From assembly GCA_903840435.1 (NCBI GenBank), contig CAIMFV010000023.1, positions 81,900-145,899 on the forward strand: 64,000 nucleotides of DNA. Reading direction: 5' to 3'. The stretch's first letter is position 1, and each line of letters opens with the position of its first letter. Below, one piece after another: positions 45,176 through 56,156 of this stretch. The notes under the pieces are model-generated. The model did not search any database and had not been told where the DNA came from. It saw nothing but the letters and a program-made list of their open reading frames with translations. This DNA comes from an uncultured Caulobacterales bacterium (GTDB lineage: Bacteria > Pseudomonadota > Alphaproteobacteria > Caulobacterales > Caulobacteraceae). Position numbers and translations under genes: made by a program.

Positions 45176-46162
45176 ATGACGCGAGTGCTGGTGACCGGCG
45201 GAGCGGGTTATATTGGCAGCCATTGCTGCAAGGCCTTTGCCGAGGCGGGCTATGAGGTTGTGGTATTTGATAACCTCTATCGCGGCTGGCGCGATCTGGT
45301 GCGATGGGGGCGGCTGATCGAGGGCGATATTCGTGACCGCGCCGCCCTTGACGCAGCGATGGCAGAGGTCAAGCCTGACCTTGTGGCCCACTTCGCCGCC
45401 TTGACCTATGTGGCAGAAAGCGTTGCCGATCCGGCGCGCTATTATGAGAACAACACCTTCGGCGCCTTTAACCTGCTGGAAGCCATGCGCGCCCACGGCG
45501 TCTCACGATTTATCTTTTCCTCCACCGCCGCCACCTTTGGCGCACCGCAAACTACGCCCATGGACGAGACCCATCCGCAGTGGCCGATCAATCCCTATGG
45601 CTGGTCGAAACTGATGGTCGAGCGGATGCTGGCCGACTATGCCAAGGCCTATGGCCTGCGCTTTGCCAGCCTGCGCTATTTTAATGCTGCAGGGGCCGAT
45701 GCGGGTGGCGAGATCGGTGAGCGCCACGAGCCGGAAACCCATCTGGTGCCGCTGGCCTTGGAGGGCGCCCTGCGGGACGACTACAGGTTCACCATTTTTG
45801 GCGACGATTTTGCCACCCGCGACGGCACATGCGTCCGCGACTATGTCCATGTGACCGACCTAGGCTCGGCGCACGCGCTGGCCGCCCGCCACCTGCTGGA
45901 AGGCGGCGAAGGCGGCTTTTTCAATTTGGGGTCTGGCGAAGGTGCAACTGTCAAAGAGGTCGCCGACGCGATTGAGACCGTCACCGGACGCCGACTTCCG
46001 CGTCACATCGGTCCGCGCCGCGAAGGCGACCCGGCGGCTTTGGTGGCCTCGAGCGCCAAGGCGCAATCGGTTCTCGGCTGGCGTCCCACCCATTCGGGCA
46101 TCGCAGAGATTGTCGAAAGCGCCTATGCGTGGCGCCTGAAGGAAGGGACGCGCGAAACCTAG
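45176..46162 (+). CDS. galE: UDP-glucose 4-epimerase
   Basis: A 328-residue GalE interconverting UDP-glucose and UDP-galactose for polysaccharide synthesis. N-terminal NAD fold VLVTGGAGYIGSHCCKAFAE; catalytic Tyr141 and Lys145 in INPYGWSKLMVE, and RYFNAAGADAGGEIGERHEP, typical of GalE. ATG at 45176 after GGAAGG (five bases), better than 45149. Full length. The neighbouring glycosyltransferases and ugd support a role in surface glycans. Confidence 0.92.
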   Translation: MTRVLVTGGAGYIGSHCCKAFAEAGYEVVVFDNLYRGWRDLVRWGRLIEGDIRDRAALDAAMAEVKPDLVAHFAALTYVAESVADPARYYENNTFGAFNLLEAMRAHGVSRFIFSSTAATFGAPQTTPMDETHPQWPINPYGWSKLMVERMLADYAKAYGLRFASLRYFNAAGADAGGEIGERHEPETHLVPLALEGALRDDYRFTIFGDDFATRDGTCVRDYVHVTDLGSAHALAARHLLEGGEGGFFNLGSGEGATVKEVADAIETVTGRRLPRHIGPRREGDPAALVASSAKAQSVLGWRPTHSGIAEIVESAYAWRLKEGTRET

Positions 46163-46182
46163 CCCGCAAGCCTTGGTGGCGC

Positions 46183-48207
46183 TCAGGGCGTATTCGCGTC
46201 AAGCTCAGCCAGCCAAGCTGCAGCGCTGGCGTCAGAGGGCATGCGCCAATCCCCCCGTGGCGACAGCGAGCCACCGGATGAGATTTTCGGACCATCCGGC
46301 AGGGCGGAGCGCTTGAATTGATTGGCGAAAAACCGAACAAGGAAGAGCCGCAGCCAGTGTTTGATCTCCGCCAGCTCATAGGCGCGGCGATCGCTTGGCG
46401 AGATATTGGCAGGCCAGGGGCTTGAACTCGCAGGGCCCCAGGCGCAGGCGGCGAGATAGGCGATTTTTGACGGCCGAAAGCCAAAGCGGGTCAAATAGTA
46501 GAGATTAAAGTCTTGCAGCGCATAGGGACCGACCTTGGCTTCGGTGGACTGCAAGACGCCATTGGCATCCGCCGGGGTCAGCTCCGGCGAAATTTCCGTC
46601 GCTAAAATGTCGCGCAGAATTGCAGCAGTCTCTGGCGAGGTCTCGGGCGCCGCAGCCACCGCGCGAATGAGGTGCTGGATCAGGGTCTTCGAGACCGATG
46701 CGTTGGGATTATAGTGCGACATGTGATCGCCCACCCCATAGGTGCACCACCCCAAGCCCAATTCGGAGAGATCACCGGTCCCAACAACCAGGGCGCCCGC
46801 CTGGTTGGCCAAGCGGAACAGATAGTCGGTGCGCAAGCCCGCCTGGATGTTTTCAAAGGTCACGTCATAGACCTTCTCGCCGGACCCCGCCGGGTGGTTG
46901 AGATCGCGCAGCATTTGGCTGGCGGCCGGGCGAATATCGATCTCGCCCCCGCGAACCTTGAGCGCTGCCATCAAGGCCAAGGCATTGGCGCGCGTGCGTT
47001 CAGAGGTGGCAAACCCCGGCAGGGTATAGGCCTCGATATTGTGGCGGGGCAGGCCAAGGTGGTCCATGGCTTGCGCCGCGACAATCAAGGCTTGCGTTGA
47101 ATCCAGGCCGCCTGAAACCCCGATAACCAGTTTTGTCAGCCCTGTGCTGGCGAGGCGTTGGGCCAGACCCTGCACCTGGATCTGATAGGCTTCGGCGCAA
47201 TCCTGCGCCAAGCGCTTGGGATCGGATGGCACATAGGGAAACCGCTCAAGCGGACGCAATAAGCCGCGCTCGCCCGCTGGCGGAGTAATATTGCAGGCGA
47301 TAATGCGATAGGTGCTCGCCGCGTCTGGACCCAGTCCATAGGCATTTGAGCGGCGACGTTCGGCGCGTAACAGGCCGATATCGATATCGGCGAGCGCCAG
47401 ACTGGCCTCGGATGCAAAGCGTTCGGTCTCAGCCAGACAGGCGCCATTTTCATAAATGACCCCATGACCGTCCCACGCAAGATCGGTGGTCGATTCCCCC
47501 GGTCCTGCCGCCGCATAGGCATAGGCGGCCGCGAGACGCAAAGACTGGGCCGAGCATAAGGTGCGCCGCGCCTCAGCCTTGCCAATGACTATATTGCTGG
47601 CCGACAGGTTGACGAGCACCTCCGCCCCAGAGACCGCCGCACGACTGGACGGAGGAACCGGTGCCCACAGGTCTTCACAAATCTCGACGTGAAAGGTGAA
47701 GTCGAGGCCGTCTGTGCTGCGAAACAACAGGTCAGTTCCAAAGGGAACCGAACGACCACCAAGCTCAATCTCGCCGGTTGTGCCAATCCCGGCCACAAAC
47801 CAACGCGGTTCGTAAAATTCGCGATAATTGGGCAGGTAAGACTTTGGCATTACGCCAATAATCTCCCCGCCCTTGATCACCACGGCGCAATTATAGAGGC
47901 GTCCTCCCCGCGCCAGCGGCGCACCGACCACCATCGCAAGCGCCAGGTCCCGGCTTTGGTGGGCGAGGCCTAGGAGCGAGGCTTTTGTTGCCTCAAGCAG
48001 CGCATCCTGATGCAGCAGGTCGCCTATGGCATAGGCGCTGAGCGACAATTCTGGAAAGACCAAAAGCGAAGCGCCTTCGGCGTCGGCGCGGCGGGCCAAG
48101 GATAAAATGGCTGCGCCATTATGGGCGGGGTCGGCAGGCCGCGTCTTTGGCGTCGCCACGCCAAGGCGGATGAAGTCATGAGTGAAAGGAGACCGAAACA
48201 CCGCCAT
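46183..48207 (-). CDS. nadE: Glutamine-dependent NAD+ synthetase
   Basis: A 674-residue two-domain NAD synthetase, making NAD from deamido-NAD with glutamine as ammonia donor. N-terminal nitrilase-like amidase with catalytic Cys177 (FHVEICEDLWAPVPP), C-terminal ATP pyrophosphatase domain with LVIGVSGGLDSTQALIVA. Conserved late segments GTGDLSELGLGWCTYGVGDH and KVGPYALQDF. Full length. Transcribed away from the glycosyltransferase upstream. Confidence 0.95.
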   Translation of the reverse strand: MAVFRSPFTHDFIRLGVATPKTRPADPAHNGAAILSLARRADAEGASLLVFPELSLSAYAIGDLLHQDALLEATKASLLGLAHQSRDLALAMVVGAPLARGGRLYNCAVVIKGGEIIGVMPKSYLPNYREFYEPRWFVAGIGTTGEIELGGRSVPFGTDLLFRSTDGLDFTFHVEICEDLWAPVPPSSRAAVSGAEVLVNLSASNIVIGKAEARRTLCSAQSLRLAAAYAYAAAGPGESTTDLAWDGHGVIYENGACLAETERFASEASLALADIDIGLLRAERRRSNAYGLGPDAASTYRIIACNITPPAGERGLLRPLERFPYVPSDPKRLAQDCAEAYQIQVQGLAQRLASTGLTKLVIGVSGGLDSTQALIVAAQAMDHLGLPRHNIEAYTLPGFATSERTRANALALMAALKVRGGEIDIRPAASQMLRDLNHPAGSGEKVYDVTFENIQAGLRTDYLFRLANQAGALVVGTGDLSELGLGWCTYGVGDHMSHYNPNASVSKTLIQHLIRAVAAAPETSPETAAILRDILATEISPELTPADANGVLQSTEAKVGPYALQDFNLYYLTRFGFRPSKIAYLAACAWGPASSSPWPANISPSDRRAYELAEIKHWLRLFLVRFFANQFKRSALPDGPKISSGGSLSPRGDWRMPSDASAAAWLAELDANTP

Positions 48208-48326
48208 TGCTTATCCCAAGAGCCCAAGGTCTGTCAGGGATGCGAAAGATCCCCTTATCGCTAAAACACACAATCGGATAATAATCCGACGAACCGTTTG
48301 GGTGTGCCGCCTCAATCGCTGGCCAG

Positions 48327-49598
48327 TCACCCCACGATTGAGGCGGGCTTGTCTAGCACAGGTCCGCTCTCGGCGCGAACCAAACGACGCCAGGGTTGGG
48401 CGTCGAACTTTTCGCGGCTCCAATGGGCGTCCAGGGCCTGCAGGACCTTTGGCGCATTCGCCGCCCGACTTTGGCGCAGTTGCACAGATTCGGCGGCGCG
48501 CAACTGTTGGGCTGCGTCTTCCAAATCGGGGTCGCTCCAGTCGCCTTGCCGATAGGCGCCCGACGGGTCGCGCACCGGTACTTCGGTAAAGCCCGCCAAG
48601 AAAGCGCAGTCTTCATTGAGATATTCACCTGTTGCCGAATAGGCCGTGGTCAAAACGGCGCGTCCCAAGCTAAGGGCCTCCGACATCATCAGGCCAAACC
48701 CTTCGGCGCGATGCAGGGAGATGACGAGGTCGACACTCGCCACCAAACTCGCCATGCCCGCTTCGTCGAGCAGGTCTGTCAACAAGACGATGTCGGAGCG
48801 ATCCTCAATCAAGCGGCGCAATTCGGCCAAGGCGCGCGGATCCTGACCCGAAACCACCGCCTTGACCACCAGTGTCCGTCCGGCTTCTGGCCGCGGATAG
48901 GCGATGCGCCAGGCCTGAATGGCACCCATCGGGTTTTTCCGCGCATAGGCGGATCGTCCGTCAAAGGACGTCAGGGCGATAAAGTCCGTCGGGCCAAGGC
49001 CAAACCGGGCGCGGTCAGGCCTAGCAGTCATCCGCGGCGCCGGATGGGGCATGACTTTCAGTTTTTGGCTCAGCTCGCTGTGGCCTGCGGCGGAAAAGGC
49101 GCGCGCCAAGGCGTCCCTTGTAAACCGGCTCGGCGTCCAAATCTCGTGCAGCCACTTGGCTGGCGTCACCCAGGAACGCGGGGCCAGAGTGGTTTCCCAG
49201 GCCCAATATCCAATCCGGTATCGCTGCGCCCACGCCTCGGCGCGAAAGGTTTGTAACGCCACGTCACATTCTGGCGCGTTGACGTGAAGATACCACACCC
49301 CGCCGTCCCCCGGTGGCAGGCTTAGTCCGCCCAAGGGATAGTGTTGCAGGGCCGGGCGGAGATCATGCGCGATGGGATGAAGACCGGCGGCTTGAAAGCG
49401 CTCAAAGCTCATTTGGGCTGCGCGGCCGACGCCGAGCACTTCAGACATAAATCCGCTGACCAAAAGCGGGCCGGCTGTCATCTGGTCCTGCGCTTTGAAG
49501 GCTGGCCAAAACGGCGCCCGCGTTGCGCGGACCAAGGCGGTAACGGTGGCGACAGCGCGTGCCCGAAGCGGCCTTGGAATATATTTAAGCCGCGACAT
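48327..49598 (-). CDS. Glycosyltransferase family 4-type protein
   Basis: A 423-residue GT-B glycosyltransferase. The C-terminal half has the GT4 signature: VDLVISLHRAEGFGLMMSEA, then LSLGRAVLTTAYSATGEYL with the E-x7-E like pair. The N-terminal domain includes GFMSEVLGVGRAAQMSFERF. No membrane helix. It probably extends a surface polysaccharide. It is 20 bases upstream of the transketolase stop on the same strand, so possibly in its transcript. Confidence 0.85.
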   Translation of the reverse strand: MSRLKYIPRPLRARAVATVTALVRATRAPFWPAFKAQDQMTAGPLLVSGFMSEVLGVGRAAQMSFERFQAAGLHPIAHDLRPALQHYPLGGLSLPPGDGGVWYLHVNAPECDVALQTFRAEAWAQRYRIGYWAWETTLAPRSWVTPAKWLHEIWTPSRFTRDALARAFSAAGHSELSQKLKVMPHPAPRMTARPDRARFGLGPTDFIALTSFDGRSAYARKNPMGAIQAWRIAYPRPEAGRTLVVKAVVSGQDPRALAELRRLIEDRSDIVLLTDLLDEAGMASLVASVDLVISLHRAEGFGLMMSEALSLGRAVLTTAYSATGEYLNEDCAFLAGFTEVPVRDPSGAYRQGDWSDPDLEDAAQQLRAAESVQLRQSRAANAPKVLQALDAHWSREKFDAQPWRRLVRAESGPVLDKPASIVG

Positions 49599-49618
49599 GG
49601 GCGTTCCCAGACCGAAGC

Positions 49619-51604
49619 TTACGGAAGCTGTGCCTTGGCCGCCTCCACCACGGCCTCGGCGGTAATGCCAAAGTGCCGGTAAAGCTGGTCAGCGGGCGCG
49701 CTGGCGCCGAAGCCGCTCATGCCGATAAACCGCCCCGTCTCGCCCAAAAAGGCTTCCCAGCCCATGCCGATGCCCGCCTCGACCGCCACGCGCGCGGGCG
49801 CAAGGCCAAGGACGCTGCGCCGATAGGCGGCGTCTTGCGCGAAAAAGCGATCAAACGAGGGAACCGACACCACGCGGGTGGCAACCCCGTCAGCTTCCAA
49901 TAGCGACTTGGCTTTCAGGGCAATTGTCAGTTCCGTGCCCGAGGCGAACAGACTGACCTGCGCCTCGCCCGACGCTGGCGCTGCCTCGTAAGCGCCGCGC
50001 GCGCTTAGGTTTTCAGCCACAGGCTGATGCCGGGCTGGGTCGGTCTTTTGCCGCGACAGCACCATGACGCTCGGTCGTGCGGGGCCGGTGAGGGCCAATT
50101 TCCAGCATTCCGCCGTCTCCACCGCATCGGCGGGGCGATAGACCGACAGATTGGGAATTGCCCGCAAGGCGGCCACATGTTCGACCGGCTGGTGGGTCGG
50201 ACCATCTTCGCCAACACCGATGGAGTCATGGGTCATCACATAGACGACCCGCACGCCCATCAAGGCGGAAAGCCGGATGGCTGGGCGGCAATAGTCAGAA
50301 AAGACCAAGAAGGTGCCCGCATAGGGGATGAGGCCACCATGCAGGGCCATGCCGTTCATCGCCGCTGCCATGCCGTGCTCGCGCACGCCGTAATAGACGT
50401 AATCGCCAGAGTAGCTTGGCCCGTCAAAGGCCTTCATGCCCGAGGTTAAGGTGTTGACCGATCCGGTCAAGTCAGCCGAGCCGCCGATCAGTTCCGGCGC
50501 ATGGGGAACCACCGCCTCCAGCGCCAAGCCGGAAAAGACCCGTGTGGCATTGGCGGGGGCCTCCGTCGTCATCCGGGCGATATGCTGGTCAAGGGCGACA
50601 AGGGCGGCCTCGCTGACCTCGCCGCGCACGACGCTGGCCTCGAAGGCGGGTCTCACAGGCGATGCGGCCAGACGCGCCGCCCAGGCCTTGCGTTGCTTGG
50701 TTCCGCGTGCCCCGACAGCGCGCCAAGCCTTGGCAATGTCAGCGGGAATGTCGAAGGGCGGCGCGCTCCAGCCCATGGCCTCGCGCGCGGCGTCGGTTTG
50801 GGCCTTTGAAAGCACGCCGTGCGCCTTGTAATTGCCCTCCATCGGGCCAGCGCCCCGACCGATCTTGGTTTTCGCCGCAATCAGGGTCGGGCGATCTTGC
50901 CGCACGGCCCAATTCAGGGCGCGACGAATTTGGGCGTGGTCGTGGCCGTCAATGGACTTGACCGCCCAGCCTGCCGCAACAAATCGAGCGCGCTGATCGC
51001 CGGTCTCGGACAGGGAGGCCTTGCCATCAATCGTCGCATCATTGTCGTCCCAGATCACGGTCAGCTTCGCCAGCTTTAACCGGCCAGCGAGGCTGATTGC
51101 CTCATGGCTGATCCCTTCCATCAGACAGCCATCACCGGCGATTACCCAGGTCCGGTGGTCGACCAGATCCGCGCCGAACCGCTCAGCCAGACGTCGCTCG
51201 GCCATGGCCATGCCAACCGCCGTCGCCAAGCCCTGGCCCAAGGGACCGGTCGTGGTTTCAACGCCTGGAGTATGGCCATATTCCGGATGGCCGGGCGTCA
51301 GCGAGCCCAATTGCCGAAAGGCCTTGATCTCGTCCAGCGTCACGCTCTTCGAGCCGCAAAGATGCAACAGCCCATAGAGCAGCATGGAGCCGTGGCCCGC
51401 CGACAAAACAAATCGATCGCGATCGGGCCAGTTGGGGTCCTTGATGTCGAACTTGAGGAAGCGGCTCCACAGCACGGTGGCAATATCAGCGAGCCCCATA
51501 GGCGCGCCCGCATGCCCAGAATTGGCCTTGGCGACGGCGTCCATCGCCAGCGCGCGGATCGCATCCGCCATGCGGAGCGGGAGGGGTCGTACGGGATCGG
51601 TCAT
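49619..51604 (-). CDS. tkt: Transketolase
   Basis: A 661-residue thiamine diphosphate transketolase of the pentose phosphate pathway. Start at 51604 ([20 protein letters not shown]) has GGAGG five bases ahead, better than the longer frame. Motifs: [40 protein letters not shown] (ThDP/Mg), and [20 protein letters not shown]. Full length. Confidence 0.96.
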   Translation of the reverse strand: MTDPVRPLPLRMADAIRALAMDAVAKANSGHAGAPMGLADIATVLWSRFLKFDIKDPNWPDRDRFVLSAGHGSMLLYGLLHLCGSKSVTLDEIKAFRQLGSLTPGHPEYGHTPGVETTTGPLGQGLATAVGMAMAERRLAERFGADLVDHRTWVIAGDGCLMEGISHEAISLAGRLKLAKLTVIWDDNDATIDGKASLSETGDQRARFVAAGWAVKSIDGHDHAQIRRALNWAVRQDRPTLIAAKTKIGRGAGPMEGNYKAHGVLSKAQTDAAREAMGWSAPPFDIPADIAKAWRAVGARGTKQRKAWAARLAASPVRPAFEASVVRGEVSEAALVALDQHIARMTTEAPANATRVFSGLALEAVVPHAPELIGGSADLTGSVNTLTSGMKAFDGPSYSGDYVYYGVREHGMAAAMNGMALHGGLIPYAGTFLVFSDYCRPAIRLSALMGVRVVYVMTHDSIGVGEDGPTHQPVEHVAALRAIPNLSVYRPADAVETAECWKLALTGPARPSVMVLSRQKTDPARHQPVAENLSARGAYEAAPASGEAQVSLFASGTELTIALKAKSLLEADGVATRVVSVPSFDRFFAQDAAYRRSVLGLAPARVAVEAGIGMGWEAFLGETGRFIGMSGFGASAPADQLYRHFGITAEAVVEAAKAQLP

Positions 51605-51677
51605 AGGGCCTCCAAATGTGTGCGGTCTATTGGCCTGCTCAAGGGCCGCTGGCAAGGCGCCCCGCGGCTTTGGCGCA

Positions 51678-53009
51678 TCAATCCCGCTTGGGCTTGCCAA
51701 TGCCGCGATAGGAGAAGCCGCGCCGCGCCATATCGTCGGCGGTGTAAATATTGCGCAGGTCGATCACCTGGTTGCCGCGCATCAGTGACTTGATGCGGTT
51801 CAAATCCAGGGCGCGGAACTGATCCCATTCGGTGATGATCAACAAGGCGTCGGCGCCGGTGGCCGCCTCATAGGCATTGTCGCGAAAGGCGATACCGTTC
51901 AGCATCTGCCGCGCCTCGCGCGCTTCAGGATCAAAGGCTTGCACCTGGGCGCCAAGGGCGGTTAGGGCCGGGATGATGTCGAGGGCGGGCGCATCGCGCA
52001 TGTCGTCGGTATTTGGCTTGAAGGCGAGCCCAAGCACGCCCACCACCTTGCCCGTGAGCGGCGCATTGCCTGTAGCGATATCGGCGCCAAAGGCGTCGAC
52101 CACACGCTTGGCCATGGATTTCTTCCGCGCATCATTCACCTGCACGGTGGTTTCGATCAAACGCAGCGGCGCGCCGGCGTCGGATGCGGTGCGTACCAGA
52201 GCCAGGGTATCCTTGGGAAAGCACGACCCGCCATAGCCGGGGCCAGCATTGAGAAACTTCGAGCCGATGCGGTTATCGAGCCCAATGCCGCGCGCCACCT
52301 GTTGGACATCGGCGTCAAGATTTTCACAGAGGTCAGCGATCTCGTTGATGAAGGTGATCTTCATGGCCAGGAAGGCGTTGGCGGCATATTTGATCAGCTC
52401 CGAGGTTCGACGCGAGGTGAACATCAGGGGGGATTCATTGAGCGACAGCGGACGGTAAAGCTCGCGCATCACCTCCCGGGCCTTCTCGTCCTCGGTGCCG
52501 ACAACCACGCGATCTGGGCGCTTAAAATCATTGATCGCCGCCCCTTCGCGCAAGAATTCCGGATTGGAGACCACAGCGAACTGCGCCTGCGGCCGAACGC
52601 GCCGAATAATGGCCTCGATTTCGTCACCCGTGCCAACCGGGACGGTCGACTTGGTGACAATGACCGTAAAGCCTTCGATCAGTCCGGCGATTTCCTCGGC
52701 GGCGGCGTAGACATAGGAAAGGTCGGCATAACCATCGCCGCGCCGGGAAGGTGTGCCGACGGCAATAAAAACAGCATCAGCCTGGCGCACGGCGTCTGCA
52801 GCGTCGGTGCCGAAGGAGAGCCTGCCCTCAGCAACATTGTCCGCCACCAGCCGGTCTAGTCCAGGCTCGAAAATCGGGATCTCGCCGCGCTGCAGCCGGG
52901 CGATCTTTTCGGCGTCCTTATCAATGCAGGTGACGATGTGCCCAAAATCAGCGAAGCAGGCGCCGGACACCAATCCGACATAGCCCGAGCCAAGCATTAC
53001 CACGCGCAT
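51678..53009 (-). CDS. ugd: UDP-glucose 6-dehydrogenase
   Basis: A 443-residue UDP-glucose dehydrogenase making UDP-glucuronate for capsule or LPS sugars. NAD fold [20 protein letters not shown]; catalytic Cys263 in [12 protein letters not shown]; family end [19 protein letters not shown]. Start at 53009 by family length; the frame runs 48 codons further upstream without similarity. Divergent from purU. Confidence 0.95.
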   Translation of the reverse strand: MRVVMLGSGYVGLVSGACFADFGHIVTCIDKDAEKIARLQRGEIPIFEPGLDRLVADNVAEGRLSFGTDAADAVRQADAVFIAVGTPSRRGDGYADLSYVYAAAEEIAGLIEGFTVIVTKSTVPVGTGDEIEAIIRRVRPQAQFAVVSNPEFLREGAAINDFKRPDRVVVGTEDEKAREVMRELYRPLSLNESPLMFTSRRTSELIKYAANAFLAMKITFINEIADLCENLDADVQQVARGIGLDNRIGSKFLNAGPGYGGSCFPKDTLALVRTASDAGAPLRLIETTVQVNDARKKSMAKRVVDAFGADIATGNAPLTGKVVGVLGLAFKPNTDDMRDAPALDIIPALTALGAQVQAFDPEAREARQMLNGIAFRDNAYEAATGADALLIITEWDQFRALDLNRIKSLMRGNQVIDLRNIYTADDMARRGFSYRGIGKPKRD

Positions 53010-53178
53010 TGAAAAGACCTTTTTAGGGCGGCGTTCGCCAAGGCGTCTCCTATAGCCAAGCCCGCCTTCCGGCACAATTGCGACGCCATGGGGCGAACCG
53101 CAGCAGATTGGCGAGCGCCAACAAGGCAAAGGTCGCTTCCGTGCTTGACGCACGCACGCGCTTTAGCGATGCAGGCGC
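53010..53178. promoter_or_regulatory. Divergent promoter region between ugd and purU
   Basis: 169 bases that must hold the start signals for both divergent genes. No operator or riboswitch was recognised. Confidence 0.4.
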
Positions 53179-54021
53179 ATGATCCTGACCCTCTCTTGCA
53201 TTGATCGCCCGGGCATTGTCGCCCGCATCTCCACCACCTTGTTCGAACAGGGCTGCAATATTCTTGACGCCCAGCAGCTCGACGATGCCGAGACCGGACG
53301 CTTTTTCATGCGCGTCGTGCTCGATCCGGGTGCGACGGACTATGACGCCTTGCACGCGGCCTTGGCAAAGCCCGCTGCAGACTTCGCCATGCAATGGAGC
53401 CTGCGTCGACGGGATGAGAAGCGCAAGGTCGTGATCTTGGCGTCAAAAGAGGACCACTGTTTGGCCGACCTTCTCTATCGGTGGCGGACGGGCGAGCTGT
53501 CGATGGACGTGGTGGCGGTAATCTCCAACCACCCCCGGGAGACCTATAATAAGGTCGATCTGGGTGCGATTCCCTTCCATTACCTGCCGGTTTCCAAGGT
53601 GACCAAGTTGGAGCAGGAGCAGGCCTTGTGGGCGCTGATCCAGGACTCTGGCGCTGAACTGGTGGTCTTGGCGCGCTACATGCAAATCCTGTCAGACGCC
53701 CTCGCCGCGAAGCTTTCTGGGCGTTGCATCAATATCCACCACTCGTTTCTGCCAGGTTTCAAGGGCGCAAAGCCCTATCATCAGGCCCATACCCGAGGCG
53801 TGAAGTTGATCGGTGCCACGGCCCATTTTGTCACCGCAGACTTGGACGAAGGTCCGATCATCGAGCAGGATGTCGAGCGCATCACTCACCGGGATACGCC
53901 CGCCGATCTGGTCCGTAAGGGACGCGATATTGAGCGCCGCGTTCTCGCCCGCGCGGTGCGCTGGACCTTGGAAGATCGTGTGCTGCTCAATGGGTCAAAG
54001 ACGGTGGTGTTCACCGACTGA
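53179..54021 (+). CDS. purU: Formyltetrahydrofolate deformylase
   Basis: A 280-residue PurU that hydrolyses 10-formyl-THF to THF and formate, balancing one-carbon pools. N-terminal ACT domain (about 1-75, [20 protein letters not shown]) and a C-terminal formyltransferase fold with [19 protein letters not shown] and [14 protein letters not shown], including the catalytic Asp. Full length. Family assignment is secure because of the fused ACT domain. Confidence 0.95.
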   Translation: MILTLSCIDRPGIVARISTTLFEQGCNILDAQQLDDAETGRFFMRVVLDPGATDYDALHAALAKPAADFAMQWSLRRRDEKRKVVILASKEDHCLADLLYRWRTGELSMDVVAVISNHPRETYNKVDLGAIPFHYLPVSKVTKLEQEQALWALIQDSGAELVVLARYMQILSDALAAKLSGRCINIHHSFLPGFKGAKPYHQAHTRGVKLIGATAHFVTADLDEGPIIEQDVERITHRDTPADLVRKGRDIERRVLARAVRWTLEDRVLLNGSKTVVFTD

Positions 54022-54053
54022 GATGACGGCCAAGGCATAGGCTTAAGCCTTTA

Positions 54054-56156
54054 TCAATGCTCGGACCTAACCTGGACCCGTACCCGGGTCGTGCGTCCCG
54101 CCGCATCAATCGCCTGTAAGGTATAGAAGCCTGCCGAGGCCGGTCGCCAGATCGCGGCCCCGTCTGTCGCGCCGCGCGCCAGTTTTTGGCCTTCGACATA
54201 CCAGAAAACGCCCTGCCCCCGGGCGTCGAGCGCTATGCCTTGGCTCTTGGGCCCAAAGCCTTCGGCATAGAGAACCGCACCTTCCGGTGGAAACAAAACG
54301 CGCGGTCCGTGGACAGCCCCCGGTTCGGACTTTAGGGCCGACGGTGCTGAAGCCGGGTCGCGGGCCGGGGGTCGGCCTGGAGCTCCCGCCAAGATATCAA
54401 AGACTTGGAACAGCAGGGGTAAGGCCGCCTCGCGTCCGGTCAGTCCGGGCCGCGACCCGCCATCAGGCCGACCGGTCCAGACGAGCACGCACCAGCCTTG
54501 CCCAACCCCCGCCGCCACGGCGTCGCGAAAGCTGTAGGAGGTCCCGGTCTTGAAGGCGAATTGGGGGGCGTTCGATGTTGTGCCGGTTGGAGAACGACCG
54601 TCCGGTGGTGGGGCCTCACGCAGGATGTCGAGGACCTGCCGAGCTGCCTCTTCCGACATCAACCGCCGCCCGGCCTCATGGGCTACACGCGCCGCCTCGT
54701 CCTCGGTGAAGGCGAGCGGCTTGGCGATGCCGCCATCGCCAAGGGCTGCGTAAAGCACGGCCATGTCCCGCAGCCTTATCCCATCGCCGCCAAGGGCAAG
54801 CGCCAGACCCGGGGCGGAGATGGCGTCTTTTGGCGTGCGGATGTCGACGCCTGCGCCGCGCAACCGACCTGCGAAAGCCGCTGGCCCCAACCGCTGCAAT
54901 AGGGCGACGGCGGGGAGATTGAGCGAATTGGCCAGGGCCTCGCGGGCACTGACTTCGCCATGAAAGGATCGGTCGAAATTTTCCGGCTCATAGCCGTCAT
55001 AGGCGGTCGGCGCGTCGGTGAGCCGGGTCTCGGGCGCCGCCAAGCCTTGTTCGAAAGCAAAGCCATAGAGGAAGGGCTTTAGCGCCGAGCCGGGCGAGCG
55101 AAAGGCGCGGGTTTCATCGATCCAGCTGCCGTCCCGTCCCGCACCTGCCGAGGAGACCAAGGCGCGCACCGAGCGATCGGCGATGTGGACGACAATAATC
55201 GCCGCCGAAGATCGGTCGCCCTGGGCGGCTGCGGTGTGCGCCGCCAAGCTTTCCAGCCGGGCTTGCAAGGCAAGGTCAAAGGTCGCCTGCACGGTCGCTG
55301 CGCTCGCCAATGTGCTGGCCTGTGCGCTCCGCGCTACGTCGCCGCTGGCGGCCCAGACCCGCACCGGAAACCCTCTTCGTCGCGGCAGGGGGGTGCGATC
55401 TGCCTCTCGTGCGGCGCTTGTGGTGATCAGGCCCTTAGCGACAAATTTCGCCAAGATCCGATGCCGTGCGCGCCTGACGGCTTCTGGATGGCGATCCGGG
55501 CGACGCGTCTCCGGGGACTGGGGCAGAGCGATGAGCAGCGCCTGTTCGGCGTCGGTCAATTGGTCGGGCTCGTGGCCGAAATAGGCGAGCGAGGCGGCGC
55601 GCACCCCCTCTAAATCGCCGCCATAGGGCGCAAGCGTCAGATAGGCCTGTAAAGTGCCCGACTTCCCCAAGCGGGCGCATAGGGCGAGCGCTCTCACCGC
55701 TTCCAGTGCCTTGGCGCGCAGGGTTCGCGGGTGGGGATCAAGGCGACGGGCCAGTTGCATGGCAAGCGTCGAGCCGCCCGACCGGATTTTCCCCGCCGTC
55801 AGGTCAGAGAGAGCGGCCCGGACCAGCGCCAAGGGATCGACGCCTGGATGAAGCCAAAATCCACGATCCTCGAGCGCCACAAGGCGCGCGACGAAAATGG
55901 GATCGGTATGCTGCAGATCGGCGCGCAGCCGCCAGCGGCCGCCGCGAACCGGCAAGGCCCTGACCCAGGCGCCCGACCGATCCACCACCACGGGAGAAGA
56001 CTGCTCCAACCTGTCCATGGGCAGGGTCAAGGCCACGGCCGCCAAGGCGAAGAGCGCGCCAGCCCCTGCCAAAAGGGCGACCCTGACGCCGCGATGGCCA
56101 AACGGGCCAAGCCGCCGGACCTGCGTGTTGGCGGGATTAAGGCTCGCTTCGGTCAC
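54054..56156 (-). CDS. pbpC: Penicillin-binding protein 1C
   Basis: A 700-residue PBP1C with GT51 and transpeptidase domains. The glycosyltransferase part has VALEDRGFWLHPGVDPLALV and GGSTLAMQLARRLDP; the transpeptidase has Ser357/Lys360 in SPGSALKPF, and KTGTSYSFRDA. The C-terminal 100 residues form the BiPBP_C domain. It starts with GTG overlapping the stop of the alpha-2-macroglobulin gene (GTGA). This pairing is known from E. coli (yfhM-pbpC). Confidence 0.95.
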   Translation of the reverse strand: MTEASLNPANTQVRRLGPFGHRGVRVALLAGAGALFALAAVALTLPMDRLEQSSPVVVDRSGAWVRALPVRGGRWRLRADLQHTDPIFVARLVALEDRGFWLHPGVDPLALVRAALSDLTAGKIRSGGSTLAMQLARRLDPHPRTLRAKALEAVRALALCARLGKSGTLQAYLTLAPYGGDLEGVRAASLAYFGHEPDQLTDAEQALLIALPQSPETRRPDRHPEAVRRARHRILAKFVAKGLITTSAAREADRTPLPRRRGFPVRVWAASGDVARSAQASTLASAATVQATFDLALQARLESLAAHTAAAQGDRSSAAIIVVHIADRSVRALVSSAGAGRDGSWIDETRAFRSPGSALKPFLYGFAFEQGLAAPETRLTDAPTAYDGYEPENFDRSFHGEVSAREALANSLNLPAVALLQRLGPAAFAGRLRGAGVDIRTPKDAISAPGLALALGGDGIRLRDMAVLYAALGDGGIAKPLAFTEDEAARVAHEAGRRLMSEEAARQVLDILREAPPPDGRSPTGTTSNAPQFAFKTGTSYSFRDAVAAGVGQGWCVLVWTGRPDGGSRPGLTGREAALPLLFQVFDILAGAPGRPPARDPASAPSALKSEPGAVHGPRVLFPPEGAVLYAEGFGPKSQGIALDARGQGVFWYVEGQKLARGATDGAAIWRPASAGFYTLQAIDAAGRTTRVRVQVRSEH

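Noticed and set aside
48231..48270. Possible fourth copy of the TAG-linked repeat (TGTCAGGGAT with ATCCC)
   Set aside because: It keeps only a short GGGAT/ATCCC stem, lies upstream of nadE rather than after a stop, and the outer stem is missing.
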